This document shows positions 54,852-63,885 of a stretch of 64,000 nucleotides of DNA, piece by piece. Under the pieces are notes generated by a model. It was not told the origin of the DNA and searched no databases. It was given only the letters and a program-made list of their open reading frames with translations. A program made the position numbers and the translations under genes. The DNA lies in assembly GCF_004365635.1 (NCBI RefSeq), contig NZ_SOBH01000001.1, positions 868,001 to 932,000 on the forward strand, in the 5' to 3' direction. Positions within the stretch are counted from its first letter, which is position 1. Every line of letters starts with the position of its first letter. The DNA is from Litoreibacter halocynthiae. Its GTDB lineage: Bacteria; Pseudomonadota; Alphaproteobacteria; Rhodobacterales; Rhodobacteraceae.

Positions 54852-57269
54852 TTATGCGCCGCCTCGCAAGGCGTCAGCGTCGTAGCCCGTCTCTGACAGG
54901 TCTCGGAATACGATGTTTTCAGGCGTCAGATACCGCTCGGTCCCGTCCTCGTTGTCGTCCATCAGAATGCTGATTGAGTATAAGCCGTCAATCTCAAGGC
55001 GATTCCACGGGGAGCTATTGTCGATGGTAATGTCCGGCTCAGGTTCACCAGAGGCCAAATGGATGACAATCAGATCATTGTCTGGCTCGAACCCTCCGAT
55101 GGAACTTGAATGGGTGTCGTCAGTAAAGACAAAAATGTCATTGCCCTCGCCACCATATAGGCGGGTTCCCGTAGGGTTATAAAAATCGTTGCTGCCACTA
55201 ATAAGGATGTCATCGCCCGCATCGCCATAAAGCGCACCACTGGTCGATCCGGTGGCGGCGATTGTGTCGTTGCCATTGTCACCATGGATGACGTTTGAGC
55301 CAGTGCCCGCATCAATGGTGTCATTCCCAGCACCGCCATAAATGGTGTCGGCTCCGGCGCGTCCGGAAATGATATCATCCCCGTCACCACCGCTGATCGT
55401 GTCGTTGCCAGCGCCACCCTTGATAAAGTCGTTCCCCCCAAGCGCGTCAATTTCATCGTTGCCGGCTTCACCGTCGATGACGTCGTCACCCGCGGTTCCG
55501 ATTAACGTGTTGTCAGCACTGTCACCTGACAGCGTAATCCCCTCAGGTGGCGGTGGTGGTGGGACATAAGCCTGGCCAGTCTGACCCGCTGCGGCATCAA
55601 TGGCGGCATATGTTGTTTCAACCTCAGAGAGGTCTTTGAAAACGATATGCTCAAGCGTCAGACCTTCGACGTTGCCAAATATCTCAAGAACCTCGACCCC
55701 GTTCGCCAGTATCTGGGCACCGGACCCGATGGGTTGAATTTCGATGACCGGAAGAGCGGCATCAGCAGGGTAGTCGATAATGATCTGGTCCTGATCAATG
55801 TCGAAGCTTTGTATTTCTTCTTCGTCTGCGAGGCCGTCAAGAACGTAGATATCCTGACCCTCACCACCGACCAGAACATCAGTGTCGCCATCACTGTTCG
55901 CCAGAAGAAGGTCGTCACCCTCTTGCCCGTAAGCGAAGTCTCCCCCCGTGCCGCCTATCAGGATGTCATTCCCGGTTTCGCCGTAGAGATAGTCATCATC
56001 CCCACCGCCATCGATCACATCATCGCCGCTTTCGCCGTGAACTGTGTCGATCCCATCAAGGGCAAGTATGGTGTCGTCATAGGACGTTCCGTTCAGCCAC
56101 TCGCTTTCGGATGTGCCTTCGATGATGTTCTCACCAGATTGCGGTTCTGGGGCGAAATTCACATCGACGGCGTCACCCTTTGCAATTCCTGTTGTCATCG
56201 CCGCGTAGTTCACGCCGTTGCCCAACGCGTCAACAAGCTCGATGTCATTAACTGAAAGTTCGGGGTCGGAGCTGAAGATATTCGTTGAAAACGCCCCATC
56301 AACAACAAGATCGAAGGACCCGTCTCCAGCATCTTGCAGCTCTAACAAGGGGGCAGGGCCATCGGTTGGGTCGTAGTTGACGAAGATGCGATCGCCCACC
56401 TCGTGGTCGTAGATCGTCGCAGAACTATCCTTGGCAACTACGAACAGATCGTCCCCTTCACCGCCGAAAAGCTCGTCCGCGCCGCCACCGTTCAACGCAA
56501 CCAGAATGTCGTTGCCATCGCCACCTTCTAGCCAATCCGTATCGACACCGGCTACAAGGATGTCGTTGCCTTTGCCGCCATCAAGGTAATCCGTCCCTTC
56601 ACCACCACGCAAAATGTCATCGCCACGACCACCGTCGAGGTCGTCAAAGCCGGCACCCGCGCTGAGCTCGTCATTGCCCGCACCGCCGGTAATTCTGTCG
56701 TTGCCTTCGTTGCCAGCCAGCACGTCGTTGCCTTGCCCGCCATAGATCGCGTCGTCACCAAACCCGCCGTTGACCGTGTCGTGACCAAGATTGGCGTCTA
56801 TCTGGTCGTTACCAGCGCCTCCGATCACAAGATCGTTTCCGCGCCCTGCACCGATGTAGTCGTCGCCAGACTCGCCATAAATGTCGTCGTCTTCGCGTTG
56901 GCCAAAGATTGTATCGTGACCCGACCCACCGATCAGTGTGTCAGAACCACGCCCGCCGATCATGTAGTCGGCATCGTCGCCTCCGGCGATCTCGTCATTG
57001 CCACGCCCTCCGAACAGGCGATCATCCCCTTCGCCGCCAGCAATTCCGTCATTCCCGCTGCTGCCGTCAATGATGTCATCACCCGTGCCTCCAATAAGAA
57101 GGTCGTTGCCACCACCGCCATAGATGAAATCATCACCGGGTCCGCCATTGGCATATTCATCTTCATCGGTGCCAAAGATGTCGTTGTCACCGGCCGTTGG
57201 CCTGTCCAAGTTAATGAAGGTGGACGCGTAGGTTCCCCCAATCGCGGCAAGCAAAAGTCCGGAAATCAT
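54852..57269 (-). CDS. RTX-type calcium-binding protein built of three modules
   Basis: 805 aa, strongly acidic. Three arrays of GGxGxDxhx nonapeptides (about 27-275, 378-472 and 578-711) bind Ca2+ as parallel beta-rolls. Each array is followed by a non-repeat domain of about 85 residues (276-360, 473-560, 712-797) ending in similar wording, I-V-F-(K/R)-D-L-S-E in the last two. A proline run links module 2 to 3 (570-575). The N-terminus (MISGLLLAAIGGTYAS) is hydrophobic but not a convincing Sec signal; RTX proteins normally leave by type I secretion, and no such genes are in the window. GAGG lies 8 nt before the ATG. Function unknown. Confidence 0.85.
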   Translation of the reverse strand: MISGLLLAAIGGTYASTFINLDRPTAGDNDIFGTDEDEYANGGPGDDFIYGGGGNDLLIGGTGDDIIDGSSGNDGIAGGEGDDRLFGGRGNDEIAGGDDADYMIGGRGSDTLIGGSGHDTIFGQREDDDIYGESGDDYIGAGRGNDLVIGGAGNDQIDANLGHDTVNGGFGDDAIYGGQGNDVLAGNEGNDRITGGAGNDELSAGAGFDDLDGGRGDDILRGGEGTDYLDGGKGNDILVAGVDTDWLEGGDGNDILVALNGGGADELFGGEGDDLFVVAKDSSATIYDHEVGDRIFVNYDPTDGPAPLLELQDAGDGSFDLVVDGAFSTNIFSSDPELSVNDIELVDALGNGVNYAAMTTGIAKGDAVDVNFAPEPQSGENIIEGTSESEWLNGTSYDDTILALDGIDTVHGESGDDVIDGGGDDDYLYGETGNDILIGGTGGDFAYGQEGDDLLLANSDGDTDVLVGGEGQDIYVLDGLADEEEIQSFDIDQDQIIIDYPADAALPVIEIQPIGSGAQILANGVEVLEIFGNVEGLTLEHIVFKDLSEVETTYAAIDAAAGQTGQAYVPPPPPPEGITLSGDSADNTLIGTAGDDVIDGEAGNDEIDALGGNDFIKGGAGNDTISGGDGDDIISGRAGADTIYGGAGNDTIDAGTGSNVIHGDNGNDTIAATGSTSGALYGDAGDDILISGSNDFYNPTGTRLYGGEGNDIFVFTDDTHSSSIGGFEPDNDLIVIHLASGEPEPDITIDNSSPWNRLEIDGLYSISILMDDNEDGTERYLTPENIVFRDLSETGYDADALRGGA

Positions 57270-57382
57270 TGGGGTACCTCGGTGCAGAGCATATAATCTA
57301 TGCCCACGCTATCGTAATTTTCATTGGAAAGTCAAAGTTCTATGGCCTCTGAAACGCACTGTTTCCAACCCGTTTTGCTAAT

Positions 57383-58000
57383 TTAGCTGTCCGGCTCGAT
57401 GAGACCCAACCCGCGCAAATATATCCCGATACCAGCCTCTAGCAACTCATCGGGCGGGTAGGGCGATTTGGAGCCGGGGGTGCCACGCGCGAACAGCTCC
57501 ACCACGCCATGAGAGAGTGCCCAAATATGACTTGAGAACATCGTCGCAGGGGGGCGCATATCCTCGGGGATGCGTTCTGACAGCTTCTGGGCCGCCCGTT
57601 CCAGGACACCGCGCGAGCGATCCGCTGCGGTGGCCAGCGCAGGGTTGGCTTGCAAGTTTACGCCGCTCTCGAACATTGCCATGTAGTGGCCGGGGAACTT
57701 CCGGGCGAAAGCAAGGTAGGCGCGCCCCGTCGCCTCGAACGCCTTGAGTGCAGTGGGCCGGCCATCGGCGTAGGCATGCTCCATCAGGTCACCAAAAATC
57801 CGGTGCCCTTGCAAAGCGCATTCTGCAATCAACGCCTCACGGCCTTCAAAGTGGCGGTAGACCGCAGCGGGGGTGACCCCCGCAAGCTTGGCCGCCTCCG
57901 CCACCGTGAAGCCCGTAGGTCCCTTGTCCTCGATCAAACGCAAGGTGGCCTCTACAAGCGCTTGCTTGAGGTTGCCGTGGTGATAGCCGCGTTTAGGCAT
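57383..58000 (-). CDS. TetR-family transcriptional regulator
   Basis: 205 aa. The helix-turn-helix (about 10-55) reads LKQALVEATLRLIEDKGPTGFTVAEAAKLAGVTPAAVYRHFEGREALIAE. The rest is a ligand-binding domain with no clear family. The ATG overlaps the 3' end of ppk2 by 8 nt. Lying at the end of the metA transcript, it may autoregulate or control a gene elsewhere. Confidence 0.88.
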   Translation of the reverse strand: MPKRGYHHGNLKQALVEATLRLIEDKGPTGFTVAEAAKLAGVTPAAVYRHFEGREALIAECALQGHRIFGDLMEHAYADGRPTALKAFEATGRAYLAFARKFPGHYMAMFESGVNLQANPALATAADRSRGVLERAAQKLSERIPEDMRPPATMFSSHIWALSHGVVELFARGTPGSKSPYPPDELLEAGIGIYLRGLGLIEPDS

Positions 58001-58868
58001 TTGGATTCCACATATCCACGCCGCCGCAAATAGAGTCGTCTGGACGGATCGCGATGCTGTCATCCTTGTTGGTGTAGTGGATCGAATTCAGCACCTTGCG
58101 CAACGCCGAGATACGCGCACGTCGCTTGTCGTCGGACCGGATAACCGTCCACCGCGCATGTGCCGTATCAGAGGCTTCAAATGTCTCGGAAATGGCCTCG
58201 GAATACGCGTCCCATTTGTGCAGGCCTTCCACATCAATCGTGGAGAGCTTCCATTGCTTGAGCTTGTCTTTCTCGCGGGCAAGCATCCGGCGAAGCTGCT
58301 CTGCACGACCGACATTCAGCCACAGCTTGATCAGGATGATCCCGTCATCAACCAGCATTTTCTCGAAGTCGGGAACTTGCGCAAAGAAATGTTGCCGTTC
58401 GCGGACGGCGCAAAAGCCGAACACGTCTTCGACGACGCCGCGATTGTACCAGCTGCGGTCGAACAAGGTGATTTGTCCTGCGGTCGGCATGTGTTTGACA
58501 TATCGTTGGAAATACCACTGACCACGTTCCTCATCGGTCGGCTTGGACAGGGCTACGATCTTGCAATTGCGTGGGTTCATGTTCTCGCGGAACCGCTTGA
58601 TAGTTCCGCCTTTGCCCGATGCATCTCGGCCCTCAAACACGATGGCGACTCGCTTGCCTTCCTTTTTGACCCATGCCTGTAACTTCATCAATTCCACCTG
58701 AAGCCGCTTCATGGTGTCGTCGTAATCGTCTCGGTCCATGCGCTGCTCATAGGGATAGCTTTGCGCCAGAATATCGTCTTTTTCCGCATTACGTATCGCG
58801 TCGCGAACACCCTCGGGGATTTCTTCGTTGTAGAATTTCGAAATGGCACCGTCGAAAGGCAGGGTCAT
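57993..58868 (-). CDS. ppk2: Polyphosphate kinase 2
   Basis: 291 aa. PPK2 transfers phosphate from polyphosphate to nucleoside diphosphates, or the reverse. Walker A FEGRDASGKGG (about 78-88), lid sequence NPRNCKIVALSKPTDEERGQWYFQRYVKHMPTAGQ, and Walker B LFDRSWYNR mark a single-domain class I enzyme. The start has no competitor nearby. Neighbours are a lipoprotein-like hydrolase upstream and tetR downstream. Confidence 0.94.
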   Translation of the reverse strand: MTLPFDGAISKFYNEEIPEGVRDAIRNAEKDDILAQSYPYEQRMDRDDYDDTMKRLQVELMKLQAWVKKEGKRVAIVFEGRDASGKGGTIKRFRENMNPRNCKIVALSKPTDEERGQWYFQRYVKHMPTAGQITLFDRSWYNRGVVEDVFGFCAVRERQHFFAQVPDFEKMLVDDGIILIKLWLNVGRAEQLRRMLAREKDKLKQWKLSTIDVEGLHKWDAYSEAISETFEASDTAHARWTVIRSDDKRRARISALRKVLNSIHYTNKDDSIAIRPDDSICGGVDMWNPNA

Positions 58869-58913
58869 AGAGGCCTCGTTCGTTTGAATTCGGCTGTACT
58901 ATGAAGCCTTAAG

Positions 58914-59876
58914 CTATTGCAGGCCAGCGCGTTTTGCCAATCTGCGCAGCGCCGCGATTGTGCTTGGCTCATCCGCGTGGTGGGGCATGTGGCCAACGCC
59001 CTCAAGTGTCGTCAGTCGCGCATCCGGCAGCTGTTTCGACAGTGGAAGTGCATGGATGTCGTGGCCAACAATGGTATCTGCCGTCCCGTGAATGATCTCG
59101 ACCGGTAGCTTGAGGTCGCCATAGTGCCGGGACTGCTCTTTGATCTGTGGCAAGAGCGTGTTCACCATCATAGCGTTGGTCTTCAATTGACTGGGGCGAA
59201 TGGCCAGACCGTAGCCCATATGCTCCAGATACCCTTCCGGAGCAGGGTCGGGCGCGAAAATGGCCTCCAGCGTCTCATTTGCCTTTTGGTCGTTGGCGAA
59301 AGCCGAGGTCATTGGAATAAGCACATTCCGCCCAAACCAGCTGTCCGTGAGGCGATACCAGATATCCAGATCACCATTCCACGGGTTAGATACGCCTGAC
59401 ACGATAAGCAGGCCCGCGCTATCGTCCGGATGTCTGAGGGCATAGGCCAATGCGACGGCACCACCATAGCTTTGGCCCAGAATAAGCGGCTTCTCGGCAC
59501 CCAGCAACCGAGCCGTGGCATGTATCAGATCAGCCTGCTCGTTCAGGGATTCCACGTCGCCTTTCCGGTTGGCAATCCGTCCCGTATGGCCGTGAGCAGG
59601 GCGGTCGATCGCGATAAGCCGAAACTCGCCCTTCAGTTTCGGGATCAATGAGAATGTGAAATCTTGCCAGTTCCCGCCAGCCCCGTGGATCAAGATGACA
59701 TCGGGACCTTTGCCCTCGATATGCACGTGCACAGGCGTTCCATTCACATCCAGAATTTGGCCCGTGGGCGGATGTTCCACCAGTGCCTTGGCAGTGCGGG
59801 CCTTGATCCGCTTGTCCAAAGCGATCCCGCAACCAGCGACGCCCAAAACCAGTGCGATCAGCGCGAGCTTAAGCAC
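58914..59876 (-). CDS. Alpha/beta hydrolase with lipobox-like N-terminus
   Basis: 320 aa. A GTG start at 59876 yields [21 protein letters not shown], where VAGC fits a lipobox, so this may be an inner- or outer-membrane lipoprotein. The hydrolase has an oxyanion [10 protein letters not shown], nucleophile GQSYGG, and a C-terminal [12 protein letters not shown] His; the Asp is in GTADTIV. The substrate is unknown. The start overlaps metA by 8 nt (GGACGA upstream), so the two are translated in series. An ATG start at 59933 would enlarge the overlap and is less likely. Confidence 0.82.
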   Translation of the reverse strand: MLKLALIALVLGVAGCGIALDKRIKARTAKALVEHPPTGQILDVNGTPVHVHIEGKGPDVILIHGAGGNWQDFTFSLIPKLKGEFRLIAIDRPAHGHTGRIANRKGDVESLNEQADLIHATARLLGAEKPLILGQSYGGAVALAYALRHPDDSAGLLIVSGVSNPWNGDLDIWYRLTDSWFGRNVLIPMTSAFANDQKANETLEAIFAPDPAPEGYLEHMGYGLAIRPSQLKTNAMMVNTLLPQIKEQSRHYGDLKLPVEIIHGTADTIVGHDIHALPLSKQLPDARLTTLEGVGHMPHHADEPSTIAALRRLAKRAGLQ

Positions 59877-60789
59877 CGATTTCGTCCAGATTAAAATGCG
59901 TTGTCTGGTATATCTCGTTGATCCAGTTGCCATAAAGCAGATGTGCGTGGCTGCGCCAGCGGTTCATCGGCTTCTTGGTTGGGTCGTCGTCAGGGTAGTA
60001 GTTGCATGGTACATTAATCGCCGTCCCGGCCTTGACGTCGCGCTCATACTCTTCCTTCAACGTGCAACTGTCATATTCGAAGTGGTTGAAGATATATATC
60101 GCACGATGCTTGCGGTCTTCCACCAAACACGGCCCAGCAGTTTCACTGCCAAGCAAGGTGATCAACCCGTCGGCGGCGTCGATTTCGTCTTGGCGCATTT
60201 CGGTCCAACGCGACACGGGGATCACGCAATCATCCGAGAACCCGCGCAAATAAGGCGAAGCGGGGTCCAAATTGGAGTGACGGAAGCAGCCGAACAGCTT
60301 TTCATTCAGCAGATGTTTTTTCACGCCGTGGAAATAGTTGATCATCGCCATCCCGCCCCAGCATACGCCGAAGGTGGAGTGCACATTGGTCTGCGTCCAG
60401 TCCATGACTTCGCGCAACTCTTCCCAATACGTGACACCCTCAAAGGGCAGATGCTCGATCGGGGCTCCGGTGATGATGAGCCCATCGAACTTCTCGTCCT
60501 TAACCTCTTGGAAAGGGCGATAGAACTCCTCCATATGCTCGGCCGCGGTGGTCTTGGTTTGATGCTCCGACATGCGTATGAGCGACAGCTCGATCTGCAA
60601 TGGCGTTGCACCGATCAACCGTGCAAACTGGTTTTCCGTCTGGATTTTCTTCGGCATCAGGTTCAGCAACGCGATCCGCAAGGGCCGGATATCCTGACGC
60701 GCTGCCTGATCCTCGCTCATCACGCTCACGCCCTCGCGCGAAAGCACGGTATAGGCAGGAAGTGCAGACGAGGGCAGCTTGATGGGCAT
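59869..60789 (-). CDS. metA: Homoserine O-acetyltransferase, MetA family
   Basis: 306 aa. Acylates homoserine in methionine synthesis. Catalytic C143 (TFGVCWGG) and the HFEYD His/Glu block are present. At the position that separates acetyl- from succinyl-CoA enzymes in this family (Gly in E. coli, Glu in the acetylating Bacillus enzyme), this protein has Glu, E112 in GAPIEHLPF, so acetyl-CoA is the predicted donor. No SAM riboswitch fits in the 41 bp before the ATG. It follows the P-loop gene and is followed by the hydrolase gene, overlapping it by 8 nt. Confidence 0.95.
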   Translation of the reverse strand: MPIKLPSSALPAYTVLSREGVSVMSEDQAARQDIRPLRIALLNLMPKKIQTENQFARLIGATPLQIELSLIRMSEHQTKTTAAEHMEEFYRPFQEVKDEKFDGLIITGAPIEHLPFEGVTYWEELREVMDWTQTNVHSTFGVCWGGMAMINYFHGVKKHLLNEKLFGCFRHSNLDPASPYLRGFSDDCVIPVSRWTEMRQDEIDAADGLITLLGSETAGPCLVEDRKHRAIYIFNHFEYDSCTLKEEYERDVKAGTAINVPCNYYPDDDPTKKPMNRWRSHAHLLYGNWINEIYQTTHFNLDEIGA

Positions 60790-60830
60790 AAAATGCGTCC
60801 GTTAGGTTTGGGCTTTGTTAACTAGGTCGA

Positions 60831-61694
60831 TCAGGCATTGTTGCCAAGGGTAGCCGCGATCAACTCGTCGAGACCTTCGGGCGCGGTGACCTTGCCCAGA
60901 TCGGTATGAGAAACTTTGATCCCGAAATTATCGGCCATCGCACGGTAGCGCGGCTCTCTTTGCGAAATGGCGCGAGCGTAGGTGAAGGTCATGAAATCGT
61001 TCGGATTAACCTCTTCCTCGGCGCATTTGTGATTGTCCAGATACTCTTGCCACAACTCCTTCAGGAACTCCGGCCGGTAACACATCGGTTTCGGTGCGCG
61101 TTTAAAGCGACGCACCAGTTCCGCCTCATGGTCGCTAGAGCCTTCAATCCAGACCATCAGATGGTTCTTGGCAAGCTCGGTCAGCAACGGGTCTTCGGGA
61201 TTGAAAGGATCAACAACCTCGCAGGTTGAGCCACCACTGTCGCACACGAAATTGCTGTATCCGTAAAGGTCCTTGGCGCGGTCGATGAAATGCGCCGTAT
61301 CATACAGCGCCGCGACTTCGGCGCGGTGATGTTGCGCCTGACGTTTTTGATATTCCGCGAAGCTGAGGCCGCCCAAGTCAGGATTTCCGGGCTTGCCCAG
61401 ATATGTTGACAAGGGCGACAGGTCCTCGAAGGTCAGGTTCGACGCAATATAGATGCTGTCCGAACGCAGAAGCTCAGCCAGAAACGGATCCTGCATCGCG
61501 CGGCGTTTGAAATTATCGGTGATGTATTCACCCATATAGCGAGTGCCAATGCGGTAATCGGCGCTATAATGAAACCACTCACCCGAGGCGCGCAACATGT
61601 TGGAAACATGGGTTTTTCCAAGACCGGACATGCCGAAGAACAGCACTTTTTTTCCGTCAGCTTGCAGCCAGTCCTGGCCAGAATTGTAGATCAT
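60831..61694 (-). CDS. P-loop protein of unknown function
   Basis: 287 aa. A Walker A at 21-28 (GMSGLGKT) opens a kinase-like fold, followed by SADYRIGTRYMGEYI and later NFVCDSGGSTCEVVDPF and HLMVWIEGSSDHEAELVRRFKRAPKPM, which suggest a nucleotide-dependent kinase or ATPase. I do not recognise a named family with a known role. It is 41 bp upstream of metA on the same strand, so it is probably in the same transcript; a role in amino-acid metabolism is a guess from position. Confidence 0.6.
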   Translation of the reverse strand: MIYNSGQDWLQADGKKVLFFGMSGLGKTHVSNMLRASGEWFHYSADYRIGTRYMGEYITDNFKRRAMQDPFLAELLRSDSIYIASNLTFEDLSPLSTYLGKPGNPDLGGLSFAEYQKRQAQHHRAEVAALYDTAHFIDRAKDLYGYSNFVCDSGGSTCEVVDPFNPEDPLLTELAKNHLMVWIEGSSDHEAELVRRFKRAPKPMCYRPEFLKELWQEYLDNHKCAEEEVNPNDFMTFTYARAISQREPRYRAMADNFGIKVSHTDLGKVTAPEGLDELIAATLGNNA

Positions 61695-61747
61695 GCGCGT
61701 CGCTCCTTGTCCCCGCGCAAATAGGTAGCGGGGCAAACGCGCGCTTG

Positions 61748-62659
61748 CTAGGGGGCTTTGCGGAAAAACGCAAAGATGCGGCCATCCAACACCAGCAGTC
61801 CCAAGGCAAGAAGCGCAAAGCCGGCATATGCTCTAGAGGCCAGTTCCTCGCCCAGCACAACTGCGCCGAGTATGATCGCCACGGGTGCGACAAGCAGTGT
61901 GCAGATCATCAGATTGCCGCTGCCTGCCATTGCAAGGATACGGTAATAGAGCAGGTAGGCACATGCCGTGGCGATAATTGCGTAGTACCCTATCGCGCCC
62001 CACGCGGTAGCGCTGAGTTGGAACGATGGTGTGCCGTCCACCGCAATCGCCAAGGGCACCATGACAAGGGCGGATCCGGTCAGCATTCCGGCTGACGCGA
62101 CTTGAGGCCGTAAGCCTGTCAGCATCCGCCGCGCCCACGCGCCAGCAAACGCATACGATAAAGTTCCAGCCAAAACAGCAAGTTGCGCGGTGGAGCGAAT
62201 GTCAAACTTTAACAAGTTTTCCAAACCGATTGCAGTTGCCACACCAAAGAACCCGAGGACGACACCAACGGCACGGTTCAGCGTCAGGCGCTCATCGGCA
62301 AATACGACGGAGGCCACGACCACCCCGAAAATTGCGGTGGTGGCGTTCAGAATGGAGGTAAGCCCGGTCTCGATATGCAGCTGTCCCCACGCCATAAGCG
62401 CGAAGGGAATGACATTGTTCAGCACCCCCATGACCAGAAAGGCCGCCCAAAGCCTCAAGCTTCGCGGCACGGGGAGCTTGCGAAGCAGGATATAGGCCCA
62501 AAGCACAAGCATCGCCCAAAACACCCGATGCGCGACAGCGGTCATGACCGGAACTTCATTCAGGGCAAGGCGTATGGACAGGAACGAGCCGCCCCAGATG
62601 ACGGCAAGTAGCGCCAATTCGACCCATGCTTGGGTGGACATTGTTTTTTGAGCGTTCAT
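61748..62659 (-). CDS. DMT-superfamily transporter, EamA domains
   Basis: 303 aa, ten hydrophobic segments in two EamA repeats. The first has LALLAVIWGGSFLSIRLALNEVPVMTAVAHRVFWAMLV, and the second starts near 155. Such transporters export amino acids or other metabolites, but the substrate is not readable. It is the first of the minus-strand row of genes leading to metA, with 53 bp before the P-loop gene. Confidence 0.88.
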   Translation of the reverse strand: MNAQKTMSTQAWVELALLAVIWGGSFLSIRLALNEVPVMTAVAHRVFWAMLVLWAYILLRKLPVPRSLRLWAAFLVMGVLNNVIPFALMAWGQLHIETGLTSILNATTAIFGVVVASVVFADERLTLNRAVGVVLGFFGVATAIGLENLLKFDIRSTAQLAVLAGTLSYAFAGAWARRMLTGLRPQVASAGMLTGSALVMVPLAIAVDGTPSFQLSATAWGAIGYYAIIATACAYLLYYRILAMAGSGNLMICTLLVAPVAIILGAVVLGEELASRAYAGFALLALGLLVLDGRIFAFFRKAP

Positions 62660-62713
62660 TTGGCCATCAAGCAGGGAAGGGTATCAAACCGCGACCCGAA
62701 TACTGCGCAAAGC

Positions 62714-62750
62714 AAAGAAAAAGCGCCCGATCAATCTGATCGGGCGCTTT
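62714..62750 (-). terminator. Intrinsic terminator of the FadL-type gene
   Basis: AAAGCGCCCGATCA (62720-62733) pairs with TGATCGGGCGCTTT (62737-62750) with loop ATC. On the minus strand it is followed by TTTTTC, so it ends the outer-membrane gene, whose stop lies 22 nt upstream. Confidence 0.92.
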
Positions 62751-62772
62751 GTAACGCATAGGTCGCGTAGGA

Positions 62773-63885
62773 TTAGTAGCTGTAACCGACCTTAAAGCCG
62801 ACAGCGATTGCTTTGTTGTCGTTGAAGTTCGACGCAGGAAGGCCACCACCAAGCGTAGTTTGTGCATTGCCGATTTTGATATAACGCACGCCGCCGGTGA
62901 CTTTGATCCCACCGTTCGTGTAGGTGCCGCCAAGGCCAAGGCTGATGTTGCCATCTGTTGGGCCAAGGTTGGACGAGAACCCACCATTGGATTTCTCATA
63001 CCCAAGCGAAACCGCACCGGACCAGTTCTCGTTGAACCGACGACCGACACCGATGTTGTAGGTGATCACGTCATCGGCGTAGGACACCAACGCATTGCCG
63101 GTTGCCAAGCCATAGCCCCGTGGCGCAATGCGGAAGTCACTCCAGTCAACCCAGCGGATCGAACCGAACAAAAGCGTGTCGGCTGCGATGCCCGTTTGGA
63201 AGTCCAGGTTCAGCGATTGCGGGGTATCCACATTGGTCGTCGTGGTTCCTGGAACCGGACCACCTTCGACAGTGGACAGAGCATGCGAGACTTCGGACGA
63301 GTAGGTAAGGGCGACGCGCAGTGCGATGTCGGGGCGCTCATACGCACCACCGAATACATAGCCGACGCCGTAGTCTTTTGCAGCGGATGCCGTGTAGCCA
63401 CCAACAAACGGGATCGAAGCTACAGCTTCAAGAGACTGGTAGCGCAAGCCGCCATGGACGCTGAAGTTTTCGTCAATCTGATACCGCAGCAGACCCGTGA
63501 TCGCGCTGGATTTTAGCGTCGCTGTGGAGCCACGTGCGAAGTAAGTCGTTGCTGCTGGATAGTTTACATCCGCGCCAAACGGCTGATCGTAAATAAGCGA
63601 GAACGACACTTTGTCGTTGAACTGGTATTTGTAACCCAATCCGACGAGCGTGTAATCGCCCGACATATTCCCCGAAGCCTGACCCGGCGTAGGCTGCGCA
63701 GGGTTCGGGGCTGTACCAGCGCCGACACCAGAGACAGTCGGGGAAATCGACCCGAAGGACAGCTCGGCGTAGTTGCCTTTTTCGAAGATGATTCCAATGC
63801 CTTGGCCAGAACGGTCGATGCCGCCGGCTGACGCGAGAGATGTGGTTGCGGCAAGCATTGCTGCGGCGCTTACGAAGTTCTTCAT
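62773..63885 (-). CDS. FadL/OmpP1-family outer-membrane protein
   Basis: 370 aa. A signal peptide (MKNFVSAAAMLAATTSLASA) precedes a beta-barrel protein with alternating strands and a C-terminal aromatic FKVGYSY, as in porins. GGIDRSGQGIGIIFEKGNYAELSFGSISPTVSG resembles the FadL hatch-like N-terminus. The family moves hydrophobic compounds such as fatty acids across the outer membrane. GGAGG lies 6-7 nt before the ATG, and a terminator follows. The promoter region runs off the right edge. Confidence 0.87.
   Translation of the reverse strand: MKNFVSAAAMLAATTSLASAGGIDRSGQGIGIIFEKGNYAELSFGSISPTVSGVGAGTAPNPAQPTPGQASGNMSGDYTLVGLGYKYQFNDKVSFSLIYDQPFGADVNYPAATTYFARGSTATLKSSAITGLLRYQIDENFSVHGGLRYQSLEAVASIPFVGGYTASAAKDYGVGYVFGGAYERPDIALRVALTYSSEVSHALSTVEGGPVPGTTTTNVDTPQSLNLDFQTGIAADTLLFGSIRWVDWSDFRIAPRGYGLATGNALVSYADDVITYNIGVGRRFNENWSGAVSLGYEKSNGGFSSNLGPTDGNISLGLGGTYTNGGIKVTGGVRYIKIGNAQTTLGGGLPASNFNDNKAIAVGFKVGYSY

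Noticed and set aside
54852-57269. CRISPR or DNA tandem repeat array in the RTX region
   Set aside because: The repeats are protein-level nonapeptides with variable codons; there are no uniform spacers.
56733-57296. Plus-strand open frame opposite the RTX repeats
   Set aside because: Val-rich pattern arises from the repeated Gly-Asp codons on the other strand.
60790-60830. SAM-II or SAM/SAH riboswitch before metA
   Set aside because: Only 41 bp separate metA from the upstream gene and no conserved pairing or core was seen.
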